A stretch of DNA of 64,000 bases from Psychromarinibacter sediminicola (lineage in GTDB: Bacteria > Pseudomonadota > Alphaproteobacteria > Rhodobacterales > Rhodobacteraceae): positions 41,813 to 105,812 of the forward strand of contig NZ_JARGYC010000006.1 in NCBI RefSeq assembly GCF_029168335.1, in the 5' to 3' direction. The position numbers and the translations under genes were made by a program. This document shows positions 55,438 through 63,910 of this stretch, one piece after another (the stretch's first letter is position 1; each line of letters begins with the position of its first letter). The notes under the pieces were generated by a model. It searched no databases, had not been told where the DNA came from, and was given only the letters and a program-made list of their open reading frames with translations.

Positions 55438-57219
55438 ATGATCGACCCATTCCTGTCGCCCACGGGCGAGGCCATCTTCACGCTCGGCGTGGTCGCGCTG
55501 ATGTTCGCGCTCTTCGTGCGCGAGGTCTTCCCGACCGAGGTCGTCGCCATCGCCGGCACCGCGATCCTGCTGGTCTCGGGCGTCCTGCCCTACGAAGCCG
55601 CGCTGGAGGTGCTGTCGAACTCCGCCCCCTGGACCATCGCCGCGATGTTCATCGTCATGGGCGCGCTGGTCCGGACCGGGGCGCTGGAATGGTTCACCCA
55701 GTCGGCCCAGCGCAGCGTCGACGCGCGCCCGACCGCGACCATCGCCACGCTGATGGCCTTCGTCATCGTCGCCTCGGCAGTGGTGAACAACACGCCGGTG
55801 GTCGTGGTCATGATCCCGGTCTTCGTGCAGCTCGCCTCCAAGCTCGGCGTGCCGGCCTCCAAGCTGCTGATCCCGCTGTCCTATGTCGCGATCCTGGGCG
55901 GCACGCTGACACTGATCGGCACCTCCACCAACCTGCTGGTCGACGGCGTGGCGCGCACCCACGGGCTGGAGCCGTTCACGATCTTCGAGGTCACCCCGCT
56001 GGGCATCGTGCTGGTGGCCTGGGGCGCCGTCTATCTGAGGTTCGTCGCCAGTCCGCTGCTGCCCGCCCGCGACAGCATGGCGGACCTTCTCTCCTCCGGT
56101 CGCTCGCGGATGAAGTTCTTCACCGAAGCGGTGATCCCGCCCGACAGCAACCTGATCGGCCGCGAGGTGACGGGGGTGCAGCTGTTCAAGCGCGAGGGGG
56201 TGCGGCTGGTGGACGTGATCCGCGGTGACGAATCGCTGCGCCGCAACCTCGACGGCGTCACGCTGCAGGTCGGCGACCGCGTGGTGCTGCGCACCCAGAT
56301 GACCGAACTGCTCTCGCTTCAGCGCAACAAGTCGCTGCGCCGGGTCGACCAGATCTCCTCGGTCGAGACCCAGACGGTCGAGGTGCTGATCTCTCCGGGC
56401 TGCCGGATGGTCGGCCGGCGGCTGGGCGATCTGCGCCTGCGCCGCCGCTACGGGGTCTACCCGCTGGCCGTCCACCGGCGGAACCAGAATATCGGCCGCC
56501 AGCTCGACGACCTGATCGTGCGCGTCGGCGACACCCTGCTGCTGGAGGGCGCGGCCGAGGACATCCAGCGGCTGGCGCAGGACATGCGGCTGGTCGACGT
56601 GGCGCGCCCCTCCGCCCGGGCCTTCCGCCGCAGCCACGCGCCGCTGGCCGTCGGCGCGCTGCTGGGCATCGTCGCGCTGGCCGCGCTCGGCGTGGCGCCG
56701 ATTTTGCTATTGGCGGTCGTCGCGGTGGCCGTCGTGCTGGTGTCGCGCTGCATCGACGCCGAAGAGGCGTTCAATTTCGTGGAAGGCCGCCTGCTGGCCC
56801 TGATCTTCTCGATGCTGGCCGTGGGCGCGGCGCTGGAGCATTCCGGCGCCGTCGAACTGATCGTCCGCCGCATCGCGCCGCTGCTGACCGATCTGTCGCC
56901 CTTCTTCATCGTCTGGGCCATCTACCTGCTGACCTCGGTGCTGACCGAACTGGTATCCAACAACGCGGTCGCCGTCGTCGTCACACCGATCGCCATCGGT
57001 CTGGCCGGCGCCATGGGGATCGACGCGCGCCCGCTGGTGGTGGCGGTCATGGTGGCCGCGTCGGCCAGCTTCGCCACGCCCATCGGCTATCAGACCAACA
57101 TGCTGGTCTACGGCCCCGGCGGCTATCGCTTCACCGACTTCCTGAAGGTGGGCATTCCCCTGAACTTCAGCGTGGGCCTGCTCGCCTCGGCGCTGATTCC
57201 GTTGATCTGGCCGCTATAG
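55438..57219 (+). CDS. SLC13 family permease with two TrkA_C domains
   Basis: A 593-residue transporter. The two hydrophobic halves (about 1-205 and 400-593) contain the paired SNT-type motifs [14 protein letters not shown] and [15 protein letters not shown], and two regulatory TrkA_C (RCK_C) domains lie between them (about 210-385). Such proteins move sulfate, citrate or other divalent anions with sodium. The substrate is unknown. Confidence 0.92.
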   Translation: MIDPFLSPTGEAIFTLGVVALMFALFVREVFPTEVVAIAGTAILLVSGVLPYEAALEVLSNSAPWTIAAMFIVMGALVRTGALEWFTQSAQRSVDARPTATIATLMAFVIVASAVVNNTPVVVVMIPVFVQLASKLGVPASKLLIPLSYVAILGGTLTLIGTSTNLLVDGVARTHGLEPFTIFEVTPLGIVLVAWGAVYLRFVASPLLPARDSMADLLSSGRSRMKFFTEAVIPPDSNLIGREVTGVQLFKREGVRLVDVIRGDESLRRNLDGVTLQVGDRVVLRTQMTELLSLQRNKSLRRVDQISSVETQTVEVLISPGCRMVGRRLGDLRLRRRYGVYPLAVHRRNQNIGRQLDDLIVRVGDTLLLEGAAEDIQRLAQDMRLVDVARPSARAFRRSHAPLAVGALLGIVALAALGVAPILLLAVVAVAVVLVSRCIDAEEAFNFVEGRLLALIFSMLAVGAALEHSGAVELIVRRIAPLLTDLSPFFIVWAIYLLTSVLTELVSNNAVAVVVTPIAIGLAGAMGIDARPLVVAVMVAASASFATPIGYQTNMLVYGPGGYRFTDFLKVGIPLNFSVGLLASALIPLIWPL

Positions 57220-57245
57220 AGCTCGCGGCACGCTCTGACGGAAAC

Positions 57246-57267
57246 GGCCCCGTCGGGGAACGGGGCC
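57246..57267. terminator. Weak terminator-like hairpin
   Basis: GGCCCCGT pairs with ACGGGGCC around six bases. Only short T runs follow on either strand, so it may be a weak bidirectional terminator after the SLC13 gene. Confidence 0.4.
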
Positions 57268-57331
57268 TTGAGTGCTGAAATCGTCTCGGCCGGTCCTTCG
57301 GCCACTCTCCGGGGACGGGTCCCGAAACGGA

Positions 57332-57365
57332 AACCGCGTCGCCGCAGGCCATGCGACGACGCGGT
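57332..57365 (-). terminator. Possible terminator after the tiny ORF
   Basis: On the minus strand ACCGCGTCGTCGC (57365-57353) pairs with GCGGCGACGCGGT (57345-57333), allowing one G-U pair, around a seven-base loop. The tail is TTTCCGTTT. It follows the small frame at 57380-57436. Confidence 0.45.
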
Positions 57366-57379
57366 CCCGCACCTTCTTC

Positions 57380-57436
57380 TTACTTGGGTTTCGGCTCCGA
57401 ACCGGACTTCTTCGGAGCAGGTTTCCGTTCGCCCAT
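57380..57436 (-). CDS. Tiny basic ORF, unconfirmed
   Basis: An 18-codon frame, MGERKPAPKKSGSEPKPK, with AGGA ten bases ahead and a hairpin after it. The peptide is very basic, half Lys/Pro. It may be expressed, part of an sRNA, or chance. Confidence 0.25.
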   Translation of the reverse strand: MGERKPAPKKSGSEPKPK

Positions 57437-57768
57437 GGGCGTTCATCCTGAAAAGCTGGCCGGCGGGATTACCGGGCCATGGCAGAAATCTCAGCGCCGG
57501 TTTTGCGAGTCGCGCAATTCACATTCGCACTGTTACAAGCGATGTGATCCGGAGCCTGCAGGACCCCGCGCCGAGGCCGGGCCGCCAGGGAAAGCCGCCC
57601 GCCGCCGCGTGAAGAGGGACCGCCGCGCCGGGCGCGCGCGGGACCGATGAACGCACCGGAGGGGCGACGTCGTTACCGCCAACAGTGACCGGATACCGCA
57701 GGACGCCCCGCTTGCCCGACTCTCTGCCGCCGGGTAAATGCGGGCCGACGGAGCGAGGAGGGCATACA

Positions 57769-59670
57769 ATGGCATACGCAGACGTCTACACGTCCTGGCA
57801 GAACGACCCCGAAGCCTTCTGGCTGAAACAGGCCGAGGCGATCGATTGGGTCGAGCCGCCGAAACAGGCCCTGTTCGAGCGGGGCGATCACATCTACGAA
57901 TGGTTCGCCGACGCCAGGGTCAACACCTGCTGGAACGCCGTCGACCGCCATTGCGAAAACGGCCGCGGCCACCAGACCGCGATCATCTGGGACAGCCCCG
58001 TCACCCACACCAAGCGCGAGATCAGCTATTTCGAGCTGCGCAACCGCGTCGCCAACCTCGCCGGCGCCCTGCGCGCCAAGGGCGTGGAAAAGGGCGACCG
58101 CGTCATCATCTACATGCCGATGATCCCCGAGGCGCTGGAGGCGATGCTCGCCTGCGCCCGGCTCGGCGCGATCCACTCGGTCGTCTTCGGCGGCTTCGCG
58201 GCGCATGAACTGGCCGTGCGCGTCGACGACGCCAAGCCCAAATGCATCATCGCCGCCTCCTGCGGGATCGAGTCGGGGCGCATCGTCCACTACAAGCCGC
58301 TGCTCGACGGCGCGCTGGAACAGTCGACGCATCAGCCGGACTTCTGCGTGATCTTCCAGCGCGAACAGGAGGTCGCGCATCTGGAGGAAGGCCGCGACGT
58401 CAACTGGCACGGCTTCCAGTTCGGCACCGAACCGGCCGATTGCGTGCCGGTCGAGGGCAACCACCCCGCCTACATCCTCTACACCTCGGGCACCACCGGC
58501 CAGCCCAAGGGCGTCGTGCGGCCCACCGCCGGCCATCTCGTGGCGCTGAACTGGACGATGAAGAACATCTACAACGTCGATCCGGGCGACGTGTTCTGGG
58601 CCGCCTCCGACGTCGGCTGGGTCGTGGGGCACAGCTACATCTGCTACGCGCCGCTGATCCACGGCAACACCACCATCGTGTTCGAGGGCAAGCCCGTCGG
58701 CACCCCCGACGCCGGCACCTTCTGGCGCGTGATCTCCGAGCACAAGGTGAAGTCCTTCTTCACCGCCCCCACCGCCTTCCGCGCGGTGAAGCGCGAAGAC
58801 CCCAAGGGCGAGTTCATCGAGAAATACGACCTCTCCAACCTCAACGCCATCTACCTCGCCGGCGAACGCGCCGACCCCGACACCATCGAGTGGACCAAGA
58901 AGATGACCGGCAAGCCGGTCTACGACCACTGGTGGCAGACCGAGACGGGATGGACCATCGCCGGCAACCCGGTGGGGATCGAGCCGCTGCCGGTCAAGAT
59001 CGGCTCGCCCACCGTCGCGATGCCGGGCTACGACATCCGCATCCTCGACGAGGAGGGCCACGAGGTCCCCGCCGGCACGCTGGGGGCCATCGCGGTGAAA
59101 CTGCCGCTGCCCCCGGGGACGCTGCCGACCCTGTGGAACGCGCCCGAGCGGTTCGAGAAATCCTACCTCGCCCATTTCCCCGGCTATTACGAGACGGGCG
59201 ACGCGGGCATGAAGGACGAGGACGGCTACCTCTGGATCATGGCCCGCACCGACGACGTCATCAACGTCGCCGGCCACCGCCTGTCCACCGGCGGGATGGA
59301 GGAGGTGCTCGCCTCGCACCCCGATGTCGCCGAATGTGCCGTCATCGGCGTCGCGGACGAGCTGAAGGGGCAGCTGCCGATGGGCTTCGTCTGCCTGACC
59401 AAGGGCGTGAACCGCCCGCATGACGAGATCGCGACCGAATGCGTCAAGCTGGTGCGCGACCAGATCGGCCCCGTCGCGGCGTTCAAGCTGGTCACCGTTG
59501 TCGACCGCCTGCCCAAGACCCGCTCCGGCAAGATCCTTCGCGCGAGCATGGTCAAGATCGCCGACGGGCAGGAGTTCAAGACGCCGGCCACCATCGACGA
59601 CCCGGCGATTCTCGACGAAATCCGCGAGGCGGTCGGCACGCTGGGCTATCCGCTAAAAAAGGCGGGCTGA
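57769..59670 (+). CDS. prpE: Propionyl-CoA synthetase (acetyl-CoA synthetase-like)
   Basis: A 633-residue acyl-CoA ligase. The AMP-binding motif is YILYTSGTTGQPKGVVRPT near 238-256, then YDHWWQTETGW, YYETGDAGMKDEDGY and the C-terminal catalytic Lys in RSGKILRAS. The YADVYTSWQNDPEAFW beginning and WTMKNIYNVDPGD segment match PrpE. It activates propionate for catabolism. ATG at 57769 has GAGGAGG upstream. Confidence 0.92.
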   Translation: MAYADVYTSWQNDPEAFWLKQAEAIDWVEPPKQALFERGDHIYEWFADARVNTCWNAVDRHCENGRGHQTAIIWDSPVTHTKREISYFELRNRVANLAGALRAKGVEKGDRVIIYMPMIPEALEAMLACARLGAIHSVVFGGFAAHELAVRVDDAKPKCIIAASCGIESGRIVHYKPLLDGALEQSTHQPDFCVIFQREQEVAHLEEGRDVNWHGFQFGTEPADCVPVEGNHPAYILYTSGTTGQPKGVVRPTAGHLVALNWTMKNIYNVDPGDVFWAASDVGWVVGHSYICYAPLIHGNTTIVFEGKPVGTPDAGTFWRVISEHKVKSFFTAPTAFRAVKREDPKGEFIEKYDLSNLNAIYLAGERADPDTIEWTKKMTGKPVYDHWWQTETGWTIAGNPVGIEPLPVKIGSPTVAMPGYDIRILDEEGHEVPAGTLGAIAVKLPLPPGTLPTLWNAPERFEKSYLAHFPGYYETGDAGMKDEDGYLWIMARTDDVINVAGHRLSTGGMEEVLASHPDVAECAVIGVADELKGQLPMGFVCLTKGVNRPHDEIATECVKLVRDQIGPVAAFKLVTVVDRLPKTRSGKILRASMVKIADGQEFKTPATIDDPAILDEIREAVGTLGYPLKKAG

Positions 59671-59700
59671 GCGCGCGCGGCCCTGCCGAAAAAAATGATG

Positions 59701-59739
59701 CGCCCGGGCCGGTCCGCGTGACCGCCCGGGCGTTCTTTT
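59701..59739 (+). terminator. Rho-independent terminator after prpE
   Basis: CGCCCGGGC at 59701-59709 faces GCCCGGGCG at 59724-59732, followed by TTCTTTT. It is 31 bases after the prpE stop. Confidence 0.8.
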
Positions 59740-59753
59740 GTCCTGTCAGGTGT

Positions 59754-59840
59754 TCAGAGCCTGAAAATCGCGGCCAGCGCCAGCCCCGTCAGCAGCGCGA
59801 GGCCCAGAAAAGGCAACGATATTCCGAGAAAGACACTCAT
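59754..59840 (-). CDS. Tiny hydrophobic ORF
   Basis: A 28-residue frame, MSVFLGISLPFLGLALLTGL followed by ALAAIFRL, almost all hydrophobic, so one membrane helix. AAGG lies four bases ahead of the ATG. It lies in series with another tiny hydrophobic frame at 59908. Small membrane proteins of this size are often real but need expression data. Confidence 0.35.
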   Translation of the reverse strand: MSVFLGISLPFLGLALLTGLALAAIFRL

Positions 59841-59907
59841 ACCTTCAAACTCGTTTCCGCGTCGCCGCACCGTCCCCCCAGGGCACCGGGCGCGCGATGC
59901 AAGAGGC

Positions 59908-60003
59908 TTAAAATCCGATTGCCACCATGAAGATCACTGTGGCCGCAAAAAGCAGATCCACAACGGGAAGGGTGACTCCGTGTCCTTGAACCAGTCGGCG
60001 CAT
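59908..60003 (-). CDS. Tiny hydrophobic ORF
   Basis: A 31-residue frame starting at ATG 60003, with GGAG nine bases ahead: basic start MRRLVQGHGV, then one hydrophobic helix LPVVDLLFAATVIFMVAIGF. An ATG at 60012 would add three residues. It precedes the other tiny membrane frame by 67 bases on the same strand. Confidence 0.4.
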   Translation of the reverse strand: MRRLVQGHGVTLPVVDLLFAATVIFMVAIGF

Positions 60004-60160
60004 CTTGCGCATCTCCGCATGTTGTTATCAGGCCCCCACCTGCGCGGCTTTGTTAACGCCTCAAGCGAAACCGGATAAGATGCCTTTTTAGATAGGTATC
60101 GTAGGGTCACCCGCGGCCTCGCCTCGCCGGCGCCGGACTCGCCCGCGGCGAAGCGCCGTG
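60004..60160. other. Intergenic stretch, nothing recognised
   Basis: Includes an AT-richer portion (about 60015-60105) that could be the promoter of the two tiny ORFs. No gene or RNA is seen. Confidence 0.4.
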
Positions 60161-60724
60161 TCAGAGCCCGTATTTCGCCAGTCGCTCGCGCAGGACGGAT
60201 ATCCGGCCCCGATACGCATATTCGATGCAGCTGACCGATCCGCCGCAGGCATCCCGCCCCTGCCTAAGCCAGGTTGCCTGCCCATACGCCTCGCCCCGGG
60301 CCGCCGCGAGGTCGTGGACATATTGCAGCTCGGCATCCAGATCCCGCAGCATTGCGTTGCCGCACACCGTCCGCTCGGTCAGGTTCAGCCGCCCGGCATT
60401 GCACCAGGGCCGCGGGTTGAACACCTTGGCCGAGTCGGCCAGCCCGCGCAGATGCGAGATTCGCGACAGGTAGGCGCTCTCGATACAGGCATAGCCCGTG
60501 CCACAGGCATTCCGAGCCCGCAGCCAGTCGCCCTGACCGGACACATGCGTCACCAGCTTCGCCTCGTCGTACAGCCGCACCATCGTCGCATCCAGGTCGC
60601 GCAGGTACTGGCTGCCGCAAATGGTCAGCTCGGTGGGATTCAGCCCGGACTTGCCGCACCAAGGCCGCGCCTCGGCCGTGGCGGAGGCCAGCAGGACCGC
60701 ACCCAGCATGCCGATGAGTCGCAT
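60161..60724 (-). CDS. Secreted protein with two LprI/DUF1311-like repeats
   Basis: A 187-residue exported protein (signal about 1-20). It has two copies of a domain of about 80 residues: each begins RPWC, then LNxTExTxCG, LRDLDA, W-L-R, AC and CIExAY-x2-RI. The four cysteines per repeat and Asp-Leu-Asp core look like the lysozyme-inhibitor LprI/YecT fold. The GAGGAGG site precedes the ATG at 60724. It may protect the wall from lysozyme; inference. Confidence 0.72.
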   Translation of the reverse strand: MRLIGMLGAVLLASATAEARPWCGKSGLNPTELTICGSQYLRDLDATMVRLYDEAKLVTHVSGQGDWLRARNACGTGYACIESAYLSRISHLRGLADSAKVFNPRPWCNAGRLNLTERTVCGNAMLRDLDAELQYVHDLAAARGEAYGQATWLRQGRDACGGSVSCIEYAYRGRISVLRERLAKYGL

Positions 60725-60813
60725 GGCACCCTCCTCTTGGTGATGCGGAAAGCATCCCCCGCCGCCCCGCACCGGTCAAGCCGGAAGGTCCGGGGAGTAC
60801 CCGGCGGCATGCC

Positions 60814-61506
60814 TCAGGTCGCCTGCGCGGGCTCCTCGGCCCGGCCCTCGCCGTGATCGGTCATCCGCGGGTCCATCATGCCCTCCTTCACGCCGTAGTG
60901 CAGAAGCGCCACGTTCACCGGATAGGCCGCCACCAGCCCAAGGGTCAGCGACACGATGAGCGAGGACCAGAACCGCACGTCGCCGAGCCCCGCCTCGCCG
61001 GCGAGCCACAGGTCGGCGCCGATGGCCACCGCCTCCATCACCGCGATCGACGGCGTCTCGGACAGGATCGCGTCCCACATCGCCCGGCGGAACCCGACGC
61101 CGTCCTGCATCAACGGCCCGACGGTCAGCGCGACACCCGCGACATAGGCCAATGCGAAGGTGAGGCTCGCGGTCACCACGTTTCCGGCCTGCAACAGGCC
61201 CACCGCGATGATCAGGCCGGTGATCTCGCCCATCCCGCAGCCCGAATAGCAATGCGCCACCGACCGGAAGGCGCGGCGCCACAGGTGGTCGTCGGGAATC
61301 TCCTTGCGCCCGCAGCGCCAGTAGACCAGCAGGCCAACCGGCCCGGAATAGAGCACGGTCAGCGCCCAGACGAGCTTCATCAGGCTCATCAGGTGGCTGT
61401 TGCGGGTCGCCAGGTCGCGCAGCAGAACAATCAGGCTGGGCACCGTCAGCACCGCCCAGCCGACAAGGAACCCGGGGCTTGAGATCACGGAAATGATGGC
61501 GTTCAT
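60814..61506 (-). CDS. DUF4396 domain-containing membrane protein
   Basis: A 230-residue membrane protein with about six hydrophobic helices. The segment RSVAHCYSGCGMGEITGLII with a His-Cys-x3-Cys pattern is typical of DUF4396. ATG at 61506 is used. The function of the family is not known; a metal role is suggested by the Cys/His pair. Confidence 0.82.
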   Translation of the reverse strand: MNAIISVISSPGFLVGWAVLTVPSLIVLLRDLATRNSHLMSLMKLVWALTVLYSGPVGLLVYWRCGRKEIPDDHLWRRAFRSVAHCYSGCGMGEITGLIIAVGLLQAGNVVTASLTFALAYVAGVALTVGPLMQDGVGFRRAMWDAILSETPSIAVMEAVAIGADLWLAGEAGLGDVRFWSSLIVSLTLGLVAAYPVNVALLHYGVKEGMMDPRMTDHGEGRAEEPAQAT

Positions 61507-61622
61507 GGCCTTGAAACGTTGCGCTCCGGGCATGGTTCCCTTGCGATCCCCGTTTGATGCGCGTCATGGCGGCGTCGCGCCGGCGGCGTAGACTTCGCGC
61601 ATCCCAGAAGGAGAAAGCCGCG

Positions 61623-61943
61623 ATGACCGACGACAGAAAAGACACCGAAGACCGCACCTGGACGGAAGAGATCGAGGTCTCGTCCGACCGGCTGATGGAC
61701 AAGATCAAGGAACTGGCCAACGAAGCCTCGGTGCGGCGCGTCCGCATCAAGGAACCCGACGGCGACATCGCGGTGGATCTGCCGCTGACCGTCGGCGCCC
61801 TGGCCGGGGGCGCTCTGGTGCTCGCCGCGCCGATGCTCGCCCTGATCGGGGCGCTCGTCGCCTTCTTCACCAAGGTGAAGCTGGAGGTCGTGCGGGACGC
61901 GACCGAAGAGGCGCAAGAGCCCGAGACGACCGAGGTCGATTGA
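61623..61943 (+). CDS. DUF4342 domain-containing protein
   Basis: A 106-residue protein with an acidic N-terminus, EEIEVSSDRLMDKIKELANEASVRRVRIK typical of DUF4342, a hydrophobic hairpin (about 55-85) and an acidic tail. AAGGAG precedes the ATG at 61623. Function unknown. Confidence 0.82.
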   Translation: MTDDRKDTEDRTWTEEIEVSSDRLMDKIKELANEASVRRVRIKEPDGDIAVDLPLTVGALAGGALVLAAPMLALIGALVAFFTKVKLEVVRDATEEAQEPETTEVD

Positions 61944-61984
61944 CCCGGTGGCCGGGGCGGCGGGGTTTTCCGGCGCCCCGTAGC

Positions 61985-62056
61985 TTATCCCAGAAGGCTC
62001 ACCGCAAGCAGGCCGGCGGTGAAGAAGCCGAAAGCGAAGATCGTCAGATGCTTCAT
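61985..62056 (-). CDS. Tiny hydrophobic ORF
   Basis: A 23-residue frame, MKHLTIFAFGFFTAGLLAVSLLG minus nothing removed, a single membrane helix. It starts five bases after the stop of a small secreted-protein gene on the same strand, a good operon spacing. Confidence 0.4.
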   Translation of the reverse strand: MKHLTIFAFGFFTAGLLAVSLLG

Positions 62057-62061
62057 GGCCG

Positions 62062-62262
62062 TCACTCCGCCCGCGCCGGGCCCTGCGCCAGAAACGGCGG
62101 CGCGACGGGGAAGTCGGCGGCCTTGTCGGCCGGCCCCAGGCCGAACGTGTGCGCATCGCCCGGCAGCGGCGCATAGGCGAGCGCCGGGGCGGTGGCGAGG
62201 TTCAGGACGGCCAGCGCAACGGCGAGACCGAGGCGAAAGCGGAACGGGCGGGCAGCGGGCAT
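62062..62262 (-). CDS. Small secreted protein
   Basis: A 66-residue protein with a signal peptide (about 1-29, ending ALA-Y) and a short Pro-rich mature part of about 37 residues. AGAGGAT stands ahead of the ATG. No family is recognised. It is divergent from the gene at 62448. Confidence 0.5.
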   Translation of the reverse strand: MPAARPFRFRLGLAVALAVLNLATAPALAYAPLPGDAHTFGLGPADKAADFPVAPPFLAQGPARAE

Positions 62263-62447
62263 GGCGACTATCCTCTTGCATGAAAACCGATGCCCGGACC
62301 CTCGCCGCGCCCCGCCGCGACAGGCAATGTCGGACGGCCGCTATCGGATAACCGCCCGGGTCTTTCCGTCGGGCATTGACCGGGCGCAAGGAACGCGCCT
62401 TTGATTGGCTTTAGAGTCCTTTCATCGCATTCGACCCGGAGGTTCCC

Positions 62448-62828
62448 ATGAAACTCGCCGCCCTCGCGCTTGCCGCGCTGCTCGCCCTGCCGGGCGCGGT
62501 CCAGGCACAGCAGCTCCTGGAAAGCTACACCGCCTATCTCAGCGCGCATGACCACTACAATTCCCGCGGGGTCCGCCTGACGGCCTACTGGCAGGTGATC
62601 CGGCAGGACCGCGCCAATTTCCACCGCTTCGGCACCGGCGATCCGCAGGACGAATGGGACAGGTTCTTCGGCAGCATGCAGAACCGCGCGGTGATGGAGC
62701 AGATGATCCTGAACGGCACGGTCGAGCCCGGCGTCGCCAGCTACATCGTCAACAACGAGGTGATGGTGCAAGTCGACGTCTACGGCTACGGCAACCAGAT
62801 CAGCTATGTCAACGTGACGGCCTATTGA
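62448..62828 (+). CDS. Hypothetical secreted protein
   Basis: A 126-residue exported protein (signal about 1-20, ending VQAQ). The mature part, with YTAYLSAHDHYNSRGVRLT and IVNNEVMVQVDVYGYG, has no known family. GGAGG is in front of the ATG. Two bases after its stop the peptidase gene begins, so the two are co-expressed. Confidence 0.72.
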   Translation: MKLAALALAALLALPGAVQAQQLLESYTAYLSAHDHYNSRGVRLTAYWQVIRQDRANFHRFGTGDPQDEWDRFFGSMQNRAVMEQMILNGTVEPGVASYIVNNEVMVQVDVYGYGNQISYVNVTAY

Positions 62829-62830
62829 GG

Positions 62831-63655
62831 ATGCGCCGCCTCGCGCTTGCGCTGCTCGTCGCGCTGGCCGCCCCCGCGGCCGGCGCGCAGACCTGCACCG
62901 CCACCGACTGGATGGCCGTGCCGCTGCCCGGCGGCGGCGACCTGATGGAAACGGCGCTGGAGACGGCCTATCCCGGCACCGATCTCGACCGGCCGGCCGG
63001 CACCTTCGTCACGGACGACGGCCGGACCGTGCCCTATCGCGGCGACCGCGACGTGTCTCCCGCCGACCGGCTGGACGACGCCACGATCGGGGACATGTTC
63101 GTCTATCCCTACCCGCTGGCCTTCGACCTGTCCGCGCGGCGCACGCCCTGGTTCGACCCCGGCCGCGTCCGCAACGACGCGCTGATGCGCGCGCTCTGGT
63201 TCGACGATGCGGCCGCCGCCCGCGCCTCGCTCGCTGTCGCGCGCTACCAGGGGTATTCCACAAGCGCCGATTTCGCCGTGACCTCGAAACGCTGTGTCCA
63301 CGCCCAGCTTCAGGCCGCGCTGGACCAGATCGCGACCCACGGCGCCGGGATGGACAAGTTCCTGGTGCCCAACGGCGGCACGTTCAACTGGCGCACCATC
63401 TCGGGTACCGACCGCCTATCCGCGCACAGCTTCGGCATCGCGGTGGATTTCAACACCGAGCTCGGCGGCTACTGGCGCTGGTCCGGCGCCCAGCCCGGCA
63501 ACGCGGCGGCCTACGACAACCGCTACCCGCCGGACCTGGTGCAGGCGATGGAGCGCTACGGCTTCATCTGGGGCGGCAAATGGCACCACTTCGACGGGAT
63601 GCACTTCGAGTATCGGCCGGAACTGATCCTGTTCGCCCGGCTTCTGCGCGGCTGA
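62831..63655 (+). CDS. M15 family metallopeptidase (VanY-like D-alanyl-D-alanine carboxypeptidase)
   Basis: A 274-residue exported protein (signal about 1-19). The zinc ligands are in LSAHSFGIAVDFN (SxHxxGxAxD) and the C-terminal WHHFDGMHFEYRPEL, as in Peptidase_M15_4. It trims peptidoglycan stem peptides or muropeptides in the periplasm. The ATG at 62831 begins two bases after the upstream gene; the frame is open earlier, but the signal peptide fixes this start. Confidence 0.85.
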   Translation: MRRLALALLVALAAPAAGAQTCTATDWMAVPLPGGGDLMETALETAYPGTDLDRPAGTFVTDDGRTVPYRGDRDVSPADRLDDATIGDMFVYPYPLAFDLSARRTPWFDPGRVRNDALMRALWFDDAAAARASLAVARYQGYSTSADFAVTSKRCVHAQLQAALDQIATHGAGMDKFLVPNGGTFNWRTISGTDRLSAHSFGIAVDFNTELGGYWRWSGAQPGNAAAYDNRYPPDLVQAMERYGFIWGGKWHHFDGMHFEYRPELILFARLLRG

Positions 63656-63688
63656 CCCGGCGCAAAGGACGCACGGGACGACGCCGAT

Positions 63689-63868
63689 TCACTCCTGCCC
63701 GGTCGACCTGACCTCCTGCGACAGCGACTCGACATGCGCCCGGGTCTCGTCCAGCCGGTCATGCAAAACGGTGAGCCGTTCCGCCAACTCGCCCCGCATA
63801 TTGCGCATCTCTTCCTGCAAATCCCGCAGCAAGAGCAGAACACGCGCTTCCGGTGTCTCGAACATCAT
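63689..63868 (-). CDS. Small coiled-coil protein
   Basis: A 59-residue frame from ATG at 63868 (a second ATG follows at once). It has heptad-like LLLLRDLQEEMRNMRGELAERL and LHDRLDETRAHVESLSQEV, so one long coiled coil. Ribosome site is weak. No family is recognised; it may be a helper protein for a partner outside the window. Confidence 0.5.
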   Translation of the reverse strand: MMFETPEARVLLLLRDLQEEMRNMRGELAERLTVLHDRLDETRAHVESLSQEVRSTGQE

Positions 63869-63910
63869 TCACCCAATATTTACTCAATCACGTCCCACGC
63901 GGCGATCTAA

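Larger units (their letters stand above)
57268..57768. other. Gene-poor stretch before prpE
   Basis: About 500 bases with no sizeable gene. It holds a tiny minus-strand frame with its own hairpin (57319-57436). The rest (57440-57768) shows no recognised motif apart from the GAGGAGG ribosome site of prpE and probably includes its promoter. Confidence 0.5.
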
